Notes: generated from the letters alone by a model not told the origin. Counted from the stretch's first letter, positions 49,416 to 58,889 are shown. The stretch: DNA of 64,000 nucleotides from Pseudacidovorax intermedius (GCF_003350475.1 NZ_QQAV01000002.1:124001-188000); one strand, 5' to 3'. Translations and numbers: made by a program.

Positions 49416-50573
49416 CTATTCGGCCTGGCGCCGCCGCACCGGCGTGGCCGGCCTTGTTCCGGCGGTGACGTCGACCTCGATCCGGTCGTTGCCGCGCTGA
49501 ACCTGGAAGCGGCTGGCCGTGCCCGGCTTGAGCCCGGCCACGGCAGTCAGCAGTTCCTGCACATTGCCGATGGCCTTGTCGCCCACACCGGTGATCACGT
49601 CGCCCGGCCGAATGCCGGCCTGCGCGGCGGGCGCGTTCTGCAGCACGCCCGTGATGATCACGCCCTGGGTCGCCTTGACGCCGAAGGTCTCGGCCATCTC
49701 GGGCGTGAGCGTGGCGGGCTCGACGCCGATCCATCCGCGGGTGACGCGGCCATCCTTCACGATGCCTTCGAGCACCTGCTTGGCCGTGGACACGGGAATG
49801 GCGAAGCCGATGCCCATGCTGCCGCCCGAGCGCGAATAGATGGCGGTGTTGATGCCCTGCAGATTGCCCTCGGTGTCGATCAGCGCGCCGCCGGAGTTGC
49901 CGGGGTTGATGGCGGCATCCGTCTGGATGAAGTTCTCGAAGGTGTTGATGCCGAGCTGGTTGCGGCCCAGCGCCGATACGATGCCGCTGGTCACCGTCTG
50001 TCCGACGCCGAAGGGGTTGCCGATGGCCAGCACCTGGTCGCCCACGAGTAGCGCATCCGAGTTGCCGAGCACGATCACCGGCAGCTTGTCCAGCGCGATG
50101 CGGATGACCGCCAGGTCGGTGTCGGGGTCGGTGCCGATCAGGCGGCCGCTGGCGTGCCGGCCGTCGTTCAGGGTGACCTCGATCTCGTCGGCGCCCTCGA
50201 CCACATGGTTGTTGGTCAGGATGTAGCCGTCCGCGCTGACGATCACGCCGCTGCCCAGGCCGACCTGGGGCTGCTCGTTGTCCTGGTCGCCGAAGAAGAA
50301 GCGGAACCAGGGATCGTTCGAGCGCGGATGCCGCGGCGCTGCCTTGCTGGTGTTGATGCTGACGACCGCGGGCGCCGCCTTCTGCGCGGCTGCCGCAAAG
50401 CTGCCGGGCGCCGGCGCGGCCGGCGCCGAGGCGGGCGCCTCGATGATGGAGACGACGCCGCCCAGGGAGGTGCTGCCTCGCCGGACCCATTCGGGCTTGA
50501 GGGTGGCGACGACGAAATAGCCCGCGAGCAGGACGGTCACGGCCTGTGCAAAGAGCAGCCAAATGCGCTTCAT
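49416..50573 (-). CDS. DegS-like periplasmic serine endoprotease (HtrA family)
   Basis: Membrane-anchored trypsin-like protease of 385 residues. N-terminal anchor about 1-24, Pro/Ala linker, protease domain (about 60-275) with the complete triad His123 (TNNHVVEG), Asp153 (DPDTDLAV) and Ser227 (NPGNSGGAL), then one PDZ domain (about 285-370) and a short basic tail. One PDZ plus an uncleaved anchor resembles DegS/HhoB. In E. coli DegS cleaves RseA, but no rseA or rpoE is nearby, so the target is unknown. ATG 50573 follows TCTCCTCATG on the complementary strand, giving GGAGA-type spacing. Confidence 0.92.
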   Translation of the reverse strand: MKRIWLLFAQAVTVLLAGYFVVATLKPEWVRRGSTSLGGVVSIIEAPASAPAAPAPGSFAAAAQKAAPAVVSINTSKAAPRHPRSNDPWFRFFFGDQDNEQPQVGLGSGVIVSADGYILTNNHVVEGADEIEVTLNDGRHASGRLIGTDPDTDLAVIRIALDKLPVIVLGNSDALLVGDQVLAIGNPFGVGQTVTSGIVSALGRNQLGINTFENFIQTDAAINPGNSGGALIDTEGNLQGINTAIYSRSGGSMGIGFAIPVSTAKQVLEGIVKDGRVTRGWIGVEPATLTPEMAETFGVKATQGVIITGVLQNAPAAQAGIRPGDVITGVGDKAIGNVQELLTAVAGLKPGTASRFQVQRGNDRIEVDVTAGTRPATPVRRRQAE

Positions 50574-50876
50574 GAGGAGAGAGGAGGGGTGCTGTGGCAG
50601 AGGGAAGGCGGAGGGTTCCGCCGGCCCGGAATTGTCTCCCAACGGTCGGAACCGACTTTTGATTCGACGTCGGACAAGACCCCGTTGCGGCTCGAAGCCA
50701 GGGGTAAACCCTAAAATCTCCGGTCTCGGCCTATCCGGCCGCCCCGACAGTGGCCTGCGCAACCCATCCGGTTGTCCGTGTCTCACGCCTGTCGACGCCC
50801 TCGCTGTCTTCTCTCACCTTCCGTGTCCTGTGTCGGACGCACCGGCCGGCGGCCGTCTCCGCTGCATTGCTCTGCC
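50574..50876 (+). promoter_or_regulatory. 303-bp divergent intergenic region; -10-like TAAAAT at 50712-50717
   Basis: No gene is supported here. TAAAAT at 50712-50717 is the best -10 for the downstream transporter and would give a leader of about 160 nt. The GTG at 50772 in the same frame as the transporter lacks family similarity. No -35 of quality and no riboswitch-like structure seen. Confidence 0.35.
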
Positions 50877-52190
50877 ATGTCCTCTGCATCCCCTTCCGCC
50901 GGTCCGCGTGCGCTCACCGCGCGCGACTACAAGACGCTCGCCCTCTCGGCGCTGGGCGGCACGCTCGAGTTCTACGACTTCGTCATCTACGTCTTCTTCG
51001 CGACGGTCATTGGGGCGCTGTTCTTCCCGGCGGAGATGCCCGACTGGCTGCGCCAGTTGCAGACCTTCGGCATCTTCGCGGCGGGCTACCTGGCCCGTCC
51101 GGTCGGTGGCATTGTCATCGCGCATTTCGGCGACCTGCTTGGCCGCAAGCGGATGTTTACGCTGTCGATCTTCCTCATGGCGGTACCGACGCTGGTGATC
51201 GGCCTGTTGCCCACCTACGCTGCCATCGGCGTGGCGGCACCGCTGCTGCTGTTGCTCATGCGCGTGCTGCAGGGCGCCGCGATCGGCGGTGAGATGCCGG
51301 GCGCCTGGGTGTTCATCGGCGAGCACGTGCCGTCGCAGCGCTACGGGCTGGGCGTGGGCACGCTGACGGCCGGCATCACCGGCGGCATCCTGCTCGGCTC
51401 GCTGGTGGCCGTGGCCATCAACACCCATTACGTGCCGGCGGAGGTGAGCGACTTCGCCTGGCGCATTCCCTTCATCCTGGGTGGCGTGTTCGGCCTGGTG
51501 TCGGTGTACCTGCGCCGCTTTCTGCATGAGACCCCGGTGTTCCAGGAGCTGGCACAGCGTCGCCATGTGGCAGCCGAGCTGCCCCTCAAGACCATCGTGC
51601 GCGACCACCGCGGCCCCGTCTTCTTCGTGGCACTGCTGACCTGGGTGCTGTCCGCCGCCATCGTGGTGGTGGTGCTGTACACGCCCACCTACCTGCAGAA
51701 GGTGCACCACATTCCTGCGGCCATCGCGCTGGAGGCCAATGCCCTGGCCACGCTGACGCTGACCCTGGGCTGCGTCGTCATCGGCTGGGCCTGCGACCGC
51801 TTCGGCACCAGGCCGACCATGCTGGTCGGCTGGGCCGGTCTGTTCATCACGGCCTATCTCTTCTACACCGGCCTGCCGGGCACCACCGCTTCGCTCTTCT
51901 GGCACTACGGGCTCGTTGGCCTGTTCGTGGGCACCATCGCCACGGTGCCGATCGCCGGGGTGCGCGCCTTTCCGGCGCCGGTGCGCTTCTCGGGCCTGTC
52001 GTTTGCCTACAACATGTCGTACGCCATCTTCGGCGGGCTGACGCCCGTGATCCTGACGCTCTGGCTGCAGCGCGACCTGATGGCGCCCGCCCACTATGTC
52101 GGTGCGCTCGCGGTGCTGGGCTTCGTGCTGGCCTGGTTGCCACTGGCCGCGCGCGGCCATGCCATGCGGCCCGCGACAATGCGCGCATGA
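50877..52190 (+). CDS. MFS transporter, metabolite:H+ symporter (MHS) type
   Basis: Permease of 437 residues with twelve membrane segments. The MHS branch (ProP, ShiA, KgtP) is suggested by ALGGTLEFYDFVIYVFFA in helix 1, the loop GDLLGRKRMFTLS, RVLQGAAIGGEMPGAWVFIGEHVP and RRFLHETPVFQEL. Substrate is unclear; sugar-acid, proline/betaine or dicarboxylate-type solutes are typical of the branch. ATG 50877 chosen. Its stop overlaps the Nif3-like start (ATGA). Confidence 0.88.
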   Translation: MSSASPSAGPRALTARDYKTLALSALGGTLEFYDFVIYVFFATVIGALFFPAEMPDWLRQLQTFGIFAAGYLARPVGGIVIAHFGDLLGRKRMFTLSIFLMAVPTLVIGLLPTYAAIGVAAPLLLLLMRVLQGAAIGGEMPGAWVFIGEHVPSQRYGLGVGTLTAGITGGILLGSLVAVAINTHYVPAEVSDFAWRIPFILGGVFGLVSVYLRRFLHETPVFQELAQRRHVAAELPLKTIVRDHRGPVFFVALLTWVLSAAIVVVVLYTPTYLQKVHHIPAAIALEANALATLTLTLGCVVIGWACDRFGTRPTMLVGWAGLFITAYLFYTGLPGTTASLFWHYGLVGLFVGTIATVPIAGVRAFPAPVRFSGLSFAYNMSYAIFGGLTPVILTLWLQRDLMAPAHYVGALAVLGFVLAWLPLAARGHAMRPATMRA

Positions 52191-52951
52191 GCATCACGCG
52201 ATCCGCCCTGCTGCACGCCTTCGACGAGCTGCTGTCGCCCGAACGGTTCAAGGACTACGGGCCCAACGGCCTCCAGGTGGAAGGGCGGGGCGAGATCCGC
52301 AAGATCGTCTCCGGCGTGACCGCCAGTCGCGCCTTCATCGAGGCAGGCATCGCGGCAGGCGCGGATGCCTTGTTCGTCCACCACGGCCTGTTCTGGCGTG
52401 GCCAGGACGGGCGGGTGACCGGATGGATGCGCCAGCGCCTGGGCCTGCTGATCGGCCATGACGTGAACCTTCTTGCCTATCACCTGCCGCTGGATGCCCA
52501 TGCCGAGCTGGGCAACAACGCGCAGTTGGGCAGGCAGCTGGGGCTGATCCCGCAGCCGCAGCGATTCGGCGAACAGGACCTGGGCTGGCTCGGCGCCCCG
52601 GGGGCAGGACTGCAATTCGAGAGCGCGCAGGAACTGGCCCTGCACATCGAGGCGCGGCTGGAGCGGCGCGTCACCGCCATCCCTGGCGATGGCCGGCCGC
52701 TGCGGCGGATCGCCTGGTGCACCGGCGGCGCGCAGGGCTTTTTCGAGGCGGCCATCGCTGCCGGGGCCGATGCCTTCATCACCGGCGAGATCTCGGAGCC
52801 CCAGGCGCACTACGCCCGCGAGTCGGGCGTGGCCTTTCTCGCCTGCGGCCACCATGCGACCGAACGCTACGGCGCGCCCGCCGCTGCCGCCCATGTGGCG
52901 GCGCAACTCGGGCTGGTGCATGAGTTCATCGACGTCGACAACCCGGCCTGA
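52187..52951 (+). CDS. Nif3-like dinuclear metal centre protein (YbgI)
   Basis: Member of the NIF3/GTP cyclohydrolase I type 2 family, 254 residues, a hexameric toroid with a two-metal site. Metal ligands are seen in LFVHHGLFW, HLPLDAH and the C-terminal FLACGHHATERYG. Role in cells is not settled, possibly metal or folate related. In Burkholderiales it normally lies near petABC and a DegS-like protease, which fits. Confidence 0.93.
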   Translation: MSITRSALLHAFDELLSPERFKDYGPNGLQVEGRGEIRKIVSGVTASRAFIEAGIAAGADALFVHHGLFWRGQDGRVTGWMRQRLGLLIGHDVNLLAYHLPLDAHAELGNNAQLGRQLGLIPQPQRFGEQDLGWLGAPGAGLQFESAQELALHIEARLERRVTAIPGDGRPLRRIAWCTGGAQGFFEAAIAAGADAFITGEISEPQAHYARESGVAFLACGHHATERYGAPAAAAHVAAQLGLVHEFIDVDNPA

Positions 52952-52961
52952 GTCGCGCGCC

Positions 52962-54014
52962 ATGCTGGCCCCTGATCCATCTTCCATCCTGGCGATCACC
53001 CAGGGCGACCCGGCCGGCATCGGTCCGGAGATCATCGTGCGTGCCTGGCAGGAGGCGCCGGATGCGCTGCGGCATTGCTTCGTCGCCGGCGATGTCGCCG
53101 TGATGCGCCGTGCTGCCCGATTGATGGCCGGTCCGCAGGGCCTGGCCTGGCCCGTCGCGCAGATCGAGCGACCGGCTGATGCGCTGGCCGTGCCGCCTCG
53201 ATGCATTCCCGTGCTGCAGGTCGGCACATCGCTGGTGCCGCCAGACTATGGCTGTATCACGGCCGAAGCGGGCCGCAGCGCGGGCGTTGCTGTCGAGTGG
53301 GCGGCGCGCGCTGCGCTGCGCCAGGAGATCGCGGCCATGGTGACGGCCCCCCTGCACAAGGAGGCGCTGTCTGCGGCCGGCTACGGTTTTCCGGGCCACA
53401 CCGAACTGCTCCAGGCCGAGGCCGCGGCCTTCCAAGGCGTGAGCATCGAGCAAGTCCCGGTGCGGATGATGCTGGCCAACGACGAACTGCGCACCGTGCT
53501 GGTCAGCATCCATGTGTCGTTGCGCGAGGCCATCGATCGCCTGAGCCGCGGCGGCGTGCTGCAGACGCTGCGCATCACGCATGCGTCGTTGGCCCGCATG
53601 CTGGGCCGCGTGCCACGCATCGCCGTGGCGGGCCTCAATCCGCATGCCGGGGAGGGCGGCCTGTTCGGCCGGGAGGAAATCGAGCAGATCGCCCCGGCGG
53701 TGGCCGACGCGCGCGCCGAGGGCATCGAGGCCTTCGGCCCCTTCGCGCCGGACACGGTGTTCATGCGCGCCCGCCGCCGGCCGGGCCAGGCCGCAGGCGA
53801 GTTCGACGCCGTGATCGCGATGTACCACGATCAGGGGCTCATCCCGGTGAAGTACCTCGGCGTGGAGACCGGCGTCAACGTGACGCTGGGCCTGCCTTTC
53901 GTGCGAACCAGCCCAGACCACGGCACCGCCTTCGACATCGCCGGCCAGGGCATCGCAAAGGCCGACAGCCTGATCGCCGCCGTGCGGATGGCGCGCAGCT
54001 TGGCGGGCTGCTGA
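52962..54014 (+). CDS. pdxA: 4-hydroxythreonine-4-phosphate dehydrogenase
   Basis: NAD-dependent oxidative decarboxylase of pyridoxal phosphate synthesis, 350 residues. Motifs: ITQGDPAGIGPEI, TAPLHKEAL, GFPGHTELL, GLNPHAGEGGLFG, and MYHDQGLIPVK with the metal-binding His residues intact. Start ATG 52962, 10 bp after the Nif3-like stop. The separate PdxA2-type catabolic enzyme has similar motifs, so the exact subgroup is not certain. Confidence 0.92.
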   Translation: MLAPDPSSILAITQGDPAGIGPEIIVRAWQEAPDALRHCFVAGDVAVMRRAARLMAGPQGLAWPVAQIERPADALAVPPRCIPVLQVGTSLVPPDYGCITAEAGRSAGVAVEWAARAALRQEIAAMVTAPLHKEALSAAGYGFPGHTELLQAEAAAFQGVSIEQVPVRMMLANDELRTVLVSIHVSLREAIDRLSRGGVLQTLRITHASLARMLGRVPRIAVAGLNPHAGEGGLFGREEIEQIAPAVADARAEGIEAFGPFAPDTVFMRARRRPGQAAGEFDAVIAMYHDQGLIPVKYLGVETGVNVTLGLPFVRTSPDHGTAFDIAGQGIAKADSLIAAVRMARSLAGC

Positions 54015-54085
54015 GAAGGCATTCCCGACCGGCGAGCCGGGGCCGGCGCCCAGGTACCGCGCGGGCAACCTGGGCAGAGGACTCG

Positions 54086-54520
54086 TCAGCGACGTGCCAG
54101 GCTGTCGCGGATCTCGCGCAGCAGCACGATGTCTTCCGGCGGCGCGGCAGGCGCGGCCGCGGCCGGTTCCGCCTTTTCGCGGCGCAGCCGGTTGATCTGC
54201 TTGACCATCGTGAAGATCACGAAGGCCAGAATGACGAAGTTGACGACGATCGTCAGGAAGTTGCCGTAGGCCAGCACGGGAACACCGGCTTTCTTGAGAT
54301 CGGCCAAGGTATTCGCGACGCCGGCAGGTATCGTGCCGAGCACGACATAGAGGTTGGAGAAATCGAGTCGTCCAAAGATCAGGCCGACCAGCGGCATGAT
54401 CACATCGCCCACCAGAGAGTCGACGATCTTTCCGAATGCGCCCCCGATGATCACGCCCACGGCCAGGTCGACCACATTGCCCTTGACCGCGAACTCGCGG
54501 AACTCGCTGAAAAAGCTCAT
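54086..54520 (-). CDS. mscL: large-conductance mechanosensitive channel
   Basis: Pentameric inner-membrane tension-gated channel of 144 residues. Amphipathic N-terminal helix [36 protein letters not shown] with TM1, TM2 around [27 protein letters not shown], and a charged C-terminal helix preceded by a Pro/Ala-rich spacer. AAGGAG lies upstream of ATG 54520. An in-frame ATG at 54541 is less likely. Confidence 0.96.
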   Translation of the reverse strand: MSFFSEFREFAVKGNVVDLAVGVIIGGAFGKIVDSLVGDVIMPLVGLIFGRLDFSNLYVVLGTIPAGVANTLADLKKAGVPVLAYGNFLTIVVNFVILAFVIFTMVKQINRLRREKAEPAAAAPAAPPEDIVLLREIRDSLARR

Positions 54521-54541
54521 GAAACGTTTCTCCTTTCCCAT

Positions 54542-54567
54542 GTGTGTTAACACTTTAGAGGAAAGTA
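54542..54567 (-). promoter_or_regulatory. mscL -10 element and palindrome
   Basis: On the minus strand TATACT (54567-54562) is a good -10. Downstream of it is the perfect palindrome GTGTTAACAC (54542-54551), 22 bp before the mscL start, a possible operator. Confidence 0.4.
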
Positions 54568-54684
54568 TAGGGAGTCGGATGGGCGTTGAACCCCAGGGCA
54601 GGACTGAATCGCCGCTGTGGCCGTCGCGCCTTTTTTGTTCGGCGACGGGCGGCGGCGGGGCTTGGATATCGGGGGTGTCCCGCG

Positions 54685-54714
54685 TTGAAGCACCTAAAAC
54701 CCCTCCGCTAAAAT
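54685..54714 (+). promoter_or_regulatory. sigma-70 promoter of petABC
   Basis: TTGAAG (54685-54690), 18 nt, TAAAAT (54709-54714). Transcription would begin near 54721, about 39 nt before petA. Confidence 0.6.
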
Positions 54715-54759
54715 TGTTTGTTGACCCGGCACAGCCCACAAGTACATCGAGGAACCCCC

Positions 54760-55380
54760 ATGAGTGATATCCCGGTCGGCCCGAAGCGGGTCGACGCCAG
54801 CAAGCGGACCTGGCTGATTGCATCCGGCTGTGCCGGCGCTGTGGGTGGGGTTGCCACAGCGATTCCCTTCGTGAGCACCTTCCAGCCGTCCGAAAAGGCC
54901 AAGGCGGCTGGCGCGCCGGTCGAGGTCGACATCGGCGGCCTGCAGGTCGGCGAAAAGATCACGGTCGAATGGCGTGGCAAGCCCGTCTGGATCCTCAAGC
55001 GCTCGCCCGCGCAGATCGCCGAATTACCCAAGCTCGATCCGCAGCTCGCCGATCCACTGTCCAAGCGCAATCCGTCCGAATTCACGCCGAAATACGCCCA
55101 GAACGAGAACCGCTCGATCAAGCCGGAGGTGCTGGTGGTGGTCGGCATCTGCACCCACCTGGGCTGCTCGCCCACCGACAAGCTGCAGGCGGGTCCTCAG
55201 CCCTCGCTGCCCGACGACTGGCAGGGCGGTTTCCTCTGCCCCTGCCACGGCTCGACCTTCGACCTGGCCGGCCGCGTGTTCAAGAACAAGCCCGCGCCCG
55301 ACAACCTGCCCGTTCCTCCGCACAAGTACCTGTCGGACACGCGCCTGTTGATCGGCGAAGACGGCAACGCCAACGCCTGA
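54760..55380 (+). CDS. petA: ubiquinol-cytochrome c reductase Rieske iron-sulfur subunit
   Basis: 206-residue Rieske protein of the cytochrome bc1 complex. An N-terminal membrane anchor (about 17-40) is followed by the cluster-binding boxes CTHLGC and CPCHGS. The pre-helix motif is KRTWLIA, a Lys-Arg variant of the twin-arginine signal expected for Tat-dependent Rieske proteins; tatABC lies 6 kb upstream. GAGGAA precedes the ATG. Confidence 0.97.
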   Translation: MSDIPVGPKRVDASKRTWLIASGCAGAVGGVATAIPFVSTFQPSEKAKAAGAPVEVDIGGLQVGEKITVEWRGKPVWILKRSPAQIAELPKLDPQLADPLSKRNPSEFTPKYAQNENRSIKPEVLVVVGICTHLGCSPTDKLQAGPQPSLPDDWQGGFLCPCHGSTFDLAGRVFKNKPAPDNLPVPPHKYLSDTRLLIGEDGNANA

Positions 55381-55396
55381 GCGGGAGGAGACACCC

Positions 55397-56800
55397 ATGG
55401 CCGAATTCAAGGACATCTCGCCCAACGCCCCCGCGGGCGCCAAGCTGGGCAACTGGCTGCACAACCGCTTCCCGACCGCCTTCGACGCCTACCGCGTCCA
55501 CATGTCGGAGTACTACGCGCCGAAGAACTTCAACTTCTGGTACATCTTCGGCTCGCTGGCGCTGCTGGTGCTGGTCATCCAGATCGTCACCGGCATCTTC
55601 CTGGTGATGCACTACAAGCCGGATGCGACGCAGGCTTTCGCGTCGGTCGAGTACATCATGCGCGACGTGCCCTGGGGCTGGCTGATCCGCTACATGCACT
55701 CCACCGGCGCCTCGGCCTTCTTCGTGGTGGTGTACCTGCACATGTTCCGCGGCCTGCTCTACGGCAGCTACCGCAAGCCGCGCGAGCTGGTCTGGATCTT
55801 CGGCTGCGCGATTTTCCTGTGCCTGATGGCCGAGGCCTTCATGGGCTACCTGCTGCCCTGGGGCCAGATGTCCTACTGGGGCGCGCAGGTGATCGTGAAC
55901 CTGTTCTCCGCGATTCCCTTCATCGGCCCAGACCTGGCGCTGCTGATCCGTGGCGACTACGTGGTGAGCGACGCCACCCTCAATCGCTTCTTCAGCTTCC
56001 ACGTGATCGCGGTGCCGCTGGTGCTGCTGGGGCTGGTGGTGGCGCACCTGCTGGCGCTGCATGACGTGGGTTCCAACAACCCCGACGGCATCGAAATCAA
56101 GGCCAACAAGGACGCGCAGGGCCGGCCGCTGGACGGCATCCCGTTCCACCCGTACTACACGGTGCACGACATCTTCGCGGTCGTGATGTTCCTGATCGTG
56201 TTCACGGCGGTGATCTTCTTCGCGCCGGAAATGGGCGGCTACTTCCTGGAGTACAACAACTTCATCCCGGCCGACCCGCTCAAGACGCCCAACCACATCG
56301 CCCCGGTCTGGTACTTCACGCCCTTCTATTCGATGCTGCGTGCCATCACCAGCGAGATGATGTACGCGCTCATCGCCTGCGTCGTCGGTGCCGCGGTGTT
56401 CGGCGTCTGGAAGACGCGCATGGCCAGCGTCGCCAAGATCGCCGTGGTGGTGGCGGCCGTCATCGCCTGCGCGATGATGCTGTCCATCGACGCCAAGTTC
56501 TGGGGCGTTGTTGTCATGGGCGGCGCCGTGATCATCCTGTTCTTCCTGCCCTGGCTGGACAAGAGCCCGGTGAAGTCGATCCGCTACCGTCCTTCCTGGC
56601 ACAAGTACCTCTACGGCGTGTTCGTCGTCGTCTTCGTGGTGCTGGCCTATCTGGGTGTGCAGCCGCCGTCTCCCATCGGCGAGCGCGTGTCGCAGGTCGG
56701 TACGCTGTTCTATTTCGGCTTCTTCCTGCTCATGCCGTGGTGGACCCGCCTGGGCGAGTTCAAGCCCGTGCCCGAGCGCGTGACCTTTGCCGCGCACTGA
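55397..56800 (+). CDS. petB: cytochrome b of the bc1 complex
   Basis: 467-residue membrane subunit carrying two b hemes and both quinone sites. Heme His ligands are in YMHSTGASAFFVVVYLHMFRG and FHVIAVPLVLLGLVVAHLLALHD. The Qo-site PEWY-like motif reads APVWYFTPFYSMLRA. Extra C-terminal helices extend the protein as in other betaproteobacteria. GGGAGGAGA precedes the ATG. Confidence 0.97.
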   Translation: MAEFKDISPNAPAGAKLGNWLHNRFPTAFDAYRVHMSEYYAPKNFNFWYIFGSLALLVLVIQIVTGIFLVMHYKPDATQAFASVEYIMRDVPWGWLIRYMHSTGASAFFVVVYLHMFRGLLYGSYRKPRELVWIFGCAIFLCLMAEAFMGYLLPWGQMSYWGAQVIVNLFSAIPFIGPDLALLIRGDYVVSDATLNRFFSFHVIAVPLVLLGLVVAHLLALHDVGSNNPDGIEIKANKDAQGRPLDGIPFHPYYTVHDIFAVVMFLIVFTAVIFFAPEMGGYFLEYNNFIPADPLKTPNHIAPVWYFTPFYSMLRAITSEMMYALIACVVGAAVFGVWKTRMASVAKIAVVVAAVIACAMMLSIDAKFWGVVVMGGAVIILFFLPWLDKSPVKSIRYRPSWHKYLYGVFVVVFVVLAYLGVQPPSPIGERVSQVGTLFYFGFFLLMPWWTRLGEFKPVPERVTFAAH

Positions 56801-56824
56801 CCGAGCCGCCGGAGAAGCATCCCC

Positions 56825-57580
56825 ATGAAGAAACTGATCCTCTCGCTGATGATGGCGCTGGGCCTTGCCACTGGCGCCCTGGCGGCCGAAGGCGGCATCG
56901 CCTGGGACAAGGCGCCGGTGCGCACCAACGACCTGGCTTCGCTGCAGAACGGCGCCAAGCTTTTCGTCAATTACTGCCTCAACTGCCACTCGGCCGCCTT
57001 CATGCGCTACAACCGCCTGCAGGACATCGGCCTCTCCGAACAGCAGATCAAGGACAATCTGCTGTTCACCACCGAAAAGGTGGGTGACACGATGAAGGCC
57101 AACATCGATGCCCGACAGGCCAAGGAATGGTTCGGCGGCACCCCGCCCGACCTCACTTTGGTGGCGCGTTCGCGCGCAGGTCACAATGGCACCGGTGCCG
57201 ACTACCTCTACACCTACCTGCGCACCTACTACCGCGACGACACCAAGGCAACCGGCTGGAACAACCTGGCTTTCCCGAGCGTGGGCATGCCCAACGTGCT
57301 GTGGGAACTCCAGGGCGAGCGCCGCCCGGTCTATGACAAGGTGGAGCAGCACGGCCACGAAACCGAGGTGCTCAAGGGCTGGGAGCAGGTCAAGCCGGGC
57401 AAGATGACGCCCCTGCAGTTCGACCAGGCCGTTGGCGACCTGGTTAACTACCTGCAGTGGATGGCAGAGCCCGCGCAGAACACCCGTGTGCGCGTCGGCG
57501 TGTGGGTGTTGCTGTTCCTGGCGGTGTCGCTGGTCTTCGTCTGGCGTCTCAATGCCGCGTTCTGGAAGGACGTGAAGTAG
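56825..57580 (+). CDS. petC: cytochrome c1
   Basis: 251-residue periplasmic c-type cytochrome with a signal peptide (about 1-20, ending ALAAE), heme motif CLNCHS near residue 53, methionine ligand region GMPNVLWELQG, and a C-terminal membrane anchor (RVGVWVLLFLAVSLVFVWRLNAAFWKDVK area). Completes the petABC operon and is followed by a clear terminator. Confidence 0.97.
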   Translation: MKKLILSLMMALGLATGALAAEGGIAWDKAPVRTNDLASLQNGAKLFVNYCLNCHSAAFMRYNRLQDIGLSEQQIKDNLLFTTEKVGDTMKANIDARQAKEWFGGTPPDLTLVARSRAGHNGTGADYLYTYLRTYYRDDTKATGWNNLAFPSVGMPNVLWELQGERRPVYDKVEQHGHETEVLKGWEQVKPGKMTPLQFDQAVGDLVNYLQWMAEPAQNTRVRVGVWVLLFLAVSLVFVWRLNAAFWKDVK

Positions 57581-57628
57581 AGAGGACGCGGACGGCGTGG
57601 CCCGGGCTTGCCGGGTGCGTGAACGTAC

Positions 57629-57662
57629 AGAGTGGGCTGCTCAAGCGGCCCACTCTTTTTTG
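57629..57662 (+). terminator. terminator after petC
   Basis: AGAGTGGGC (57629-57637) pairs with GCCCACTCT (57648-57656) across 10 nt, followed by a T run. Ends the petABC transcript before sspA. Confidence 0.88.
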
Positions 57663-57682
57663 ATTTTTTGGAGCCTTTCGCC

Positions 57683-58294
57683 ATGATGGTGCTGTATTCC
57701 GGAACGACCTGCCCTTTCTCCCACCGCTGCCGCTTCGTGCTGTTCGAAAAGGGCATGGACTTCGAAATCCGTGACGTCGACCTCTACAACAAGCCCGAGG
57801 ACATCAGCGTGATGAACCCGTACGGGCAGGTGCCGATCCTGGTCGAGCGCGACCTGATCCTGTACGAGTCGAACATCATCAACGAGTACATCGACGAGCG
57901 CTTCCCGCATCCCCAGCTGATGCCCGGCGACCCGGTCGACCGCGCCCGCGTTCGCCTGTTCCTGCTGAACTTCGAGAAGGAATTGTTCGTCCACGTCTCG
58001 ACGCTCGAGAACCGCGGCGCCAAGGGCAACGACAAGGCCATCGAGAAGGCCCGCTCGCACATTCGTGACCGCCTGACGCAGCTGGCCCCGGTGTTCCTCA
58101 AGAACAAGTACATGCTGGGCGAGAACTTCTCCATGCTCGACGTGGCCATCGCCCCGCTGCTGTGGCGCCTGGACTACTACGGCATCGACCTGAGCAAGAA
58201 CGCCGCGCCGCTGCTGAAGTACGCCGAGCGCATCTTCTCGCGCCCCGCCTACATCGAGGCGCTGACGCCTTCCGAGAAGGTGATGCGCAAGTAA
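57683..58294 (+). CDS. sspA: stringent starvation protein A (GST-fold)
   Basis: RNA polymerase-associated protein of 203 residues with a glutathione S-transferase fold. MMVLYSGTTCPFSHRCRFVLFEKGMDFEI and NPYGQVPILVERDLILYESNIINEYIDERFPHP are hallmarks of SspA. The start is ATG 57683, after TTGGAGCC. Paired with sspB downstream, as in most beta- and gammaproteobacteria. Confidence 0.96.
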   Translation: MMVLYSGTTCPFSHRCRFVLFEKGMDFEIRDVDLYNKPEDISVMNPYGQVPILVERDLILYESNIINEYIDERFPHPQLMPGDPVDRARVRLFLLNFEKELFVHVSTLENRGAKGNDKAIEKARSHIRDRLTQLAPVFLKNKYMLGENFSMLDVAIAPLLWRLDYYGIDLSKNAAPLLKYAERIFSRPAYIEALTPSEKVMRK

Positions 58295-58331
58295 GCGCGC
58301 GGCGACGGCAAGAGAGAACGACGCGCCATTC

Positions 58332-58853
58332 ATGATCAGCGCCCTCGAATCCACATCGCTGCGGCCGTACCTGTTGCGTGCGCTCTACGAATGGTGCACC
58401 GACCATGGCTTCACACCGTACATCGCGGTCGTGGTGGACGAGACCGTCCAGGTCCCGCGCGAGTACGTCAAGAACGGCGAGATCGTGCTGAACATCAGCT
58501 ACGACGCGACCAGCTCGCTGAAGATCGGCAACGACTTCATCGAGTTCAAGGCCCGCTTCGCCGGCACCGCGCGCGACATCATCGTCCCCATCGGACGGGT
58601 GGTGGCCATCTATGCGCGGGAGAACGGCCAGGGCATGGCCTTCCCGCCGCTCGACGCGCAGGCGTCCGAGGCGGGCGAGGTCATCGTGCCCGGAATGGCT
58701 CAGGCCACGCCGGAGCCCCGGCCGGGCATGCATCTGGTGGGCGAAGCCGCCGAATCCCAGCCGGGCGGGTCGGCCGCCGCCATCGAGCCGCCGCCGGACG
58801 AGCCGCCGCGGCCCCCCAGCGGAGGCCGGCCAGCGCTCAAGCGCGTGAAGTGA
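58332..58853 (+). CDS. sspB: ClpXP protease specificity-enhancing factor SspB
   Basis: 173-residue adaptor that delivers ssrA-tagged proteins to ClpXP. The folded domain (about 1-105) is recognised by RPYLLRALYEWCTDHGFTPYI, VLNISYDATSSLKIGNDFIEFKARFAG and IYARENGQGMAF. A flexible Pro/Ala-rich linker ends in RPALKRVK, the ClpX-docking peptide. Both functional parts are present. Confidence 0.95.
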   Translation: MISALESTSLRPYLLRALYEWCTDHGFTPYIAVVVDETVQVPREYVKNGEIVLNISYDATSSLKIGNDFIEFKARFAGTARDIIVPIGRVVAIYARENGQGMAFPPLDAQASEAGEVIVPGMAQATPEPRPGMHLVGEAAESQPGGSAAAIEPPPDEPPRPPSGGRPALKRVK

Positions 58854-58873
58854 TCGGCCCGCGACCCTTTCGA

Positions 58874-58879
58874 TAGAAT
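58874..58879 (+). promoter_or_regulatory. -10 element of the tRNA-Thr gene
   Basis: TAGAAT placed 10 nt before the mature tRNA 5' end. It predicts a very short 5' leader. Confidence 0.45.
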
Positions 58880-58889
58880 CGCAGGCTTT

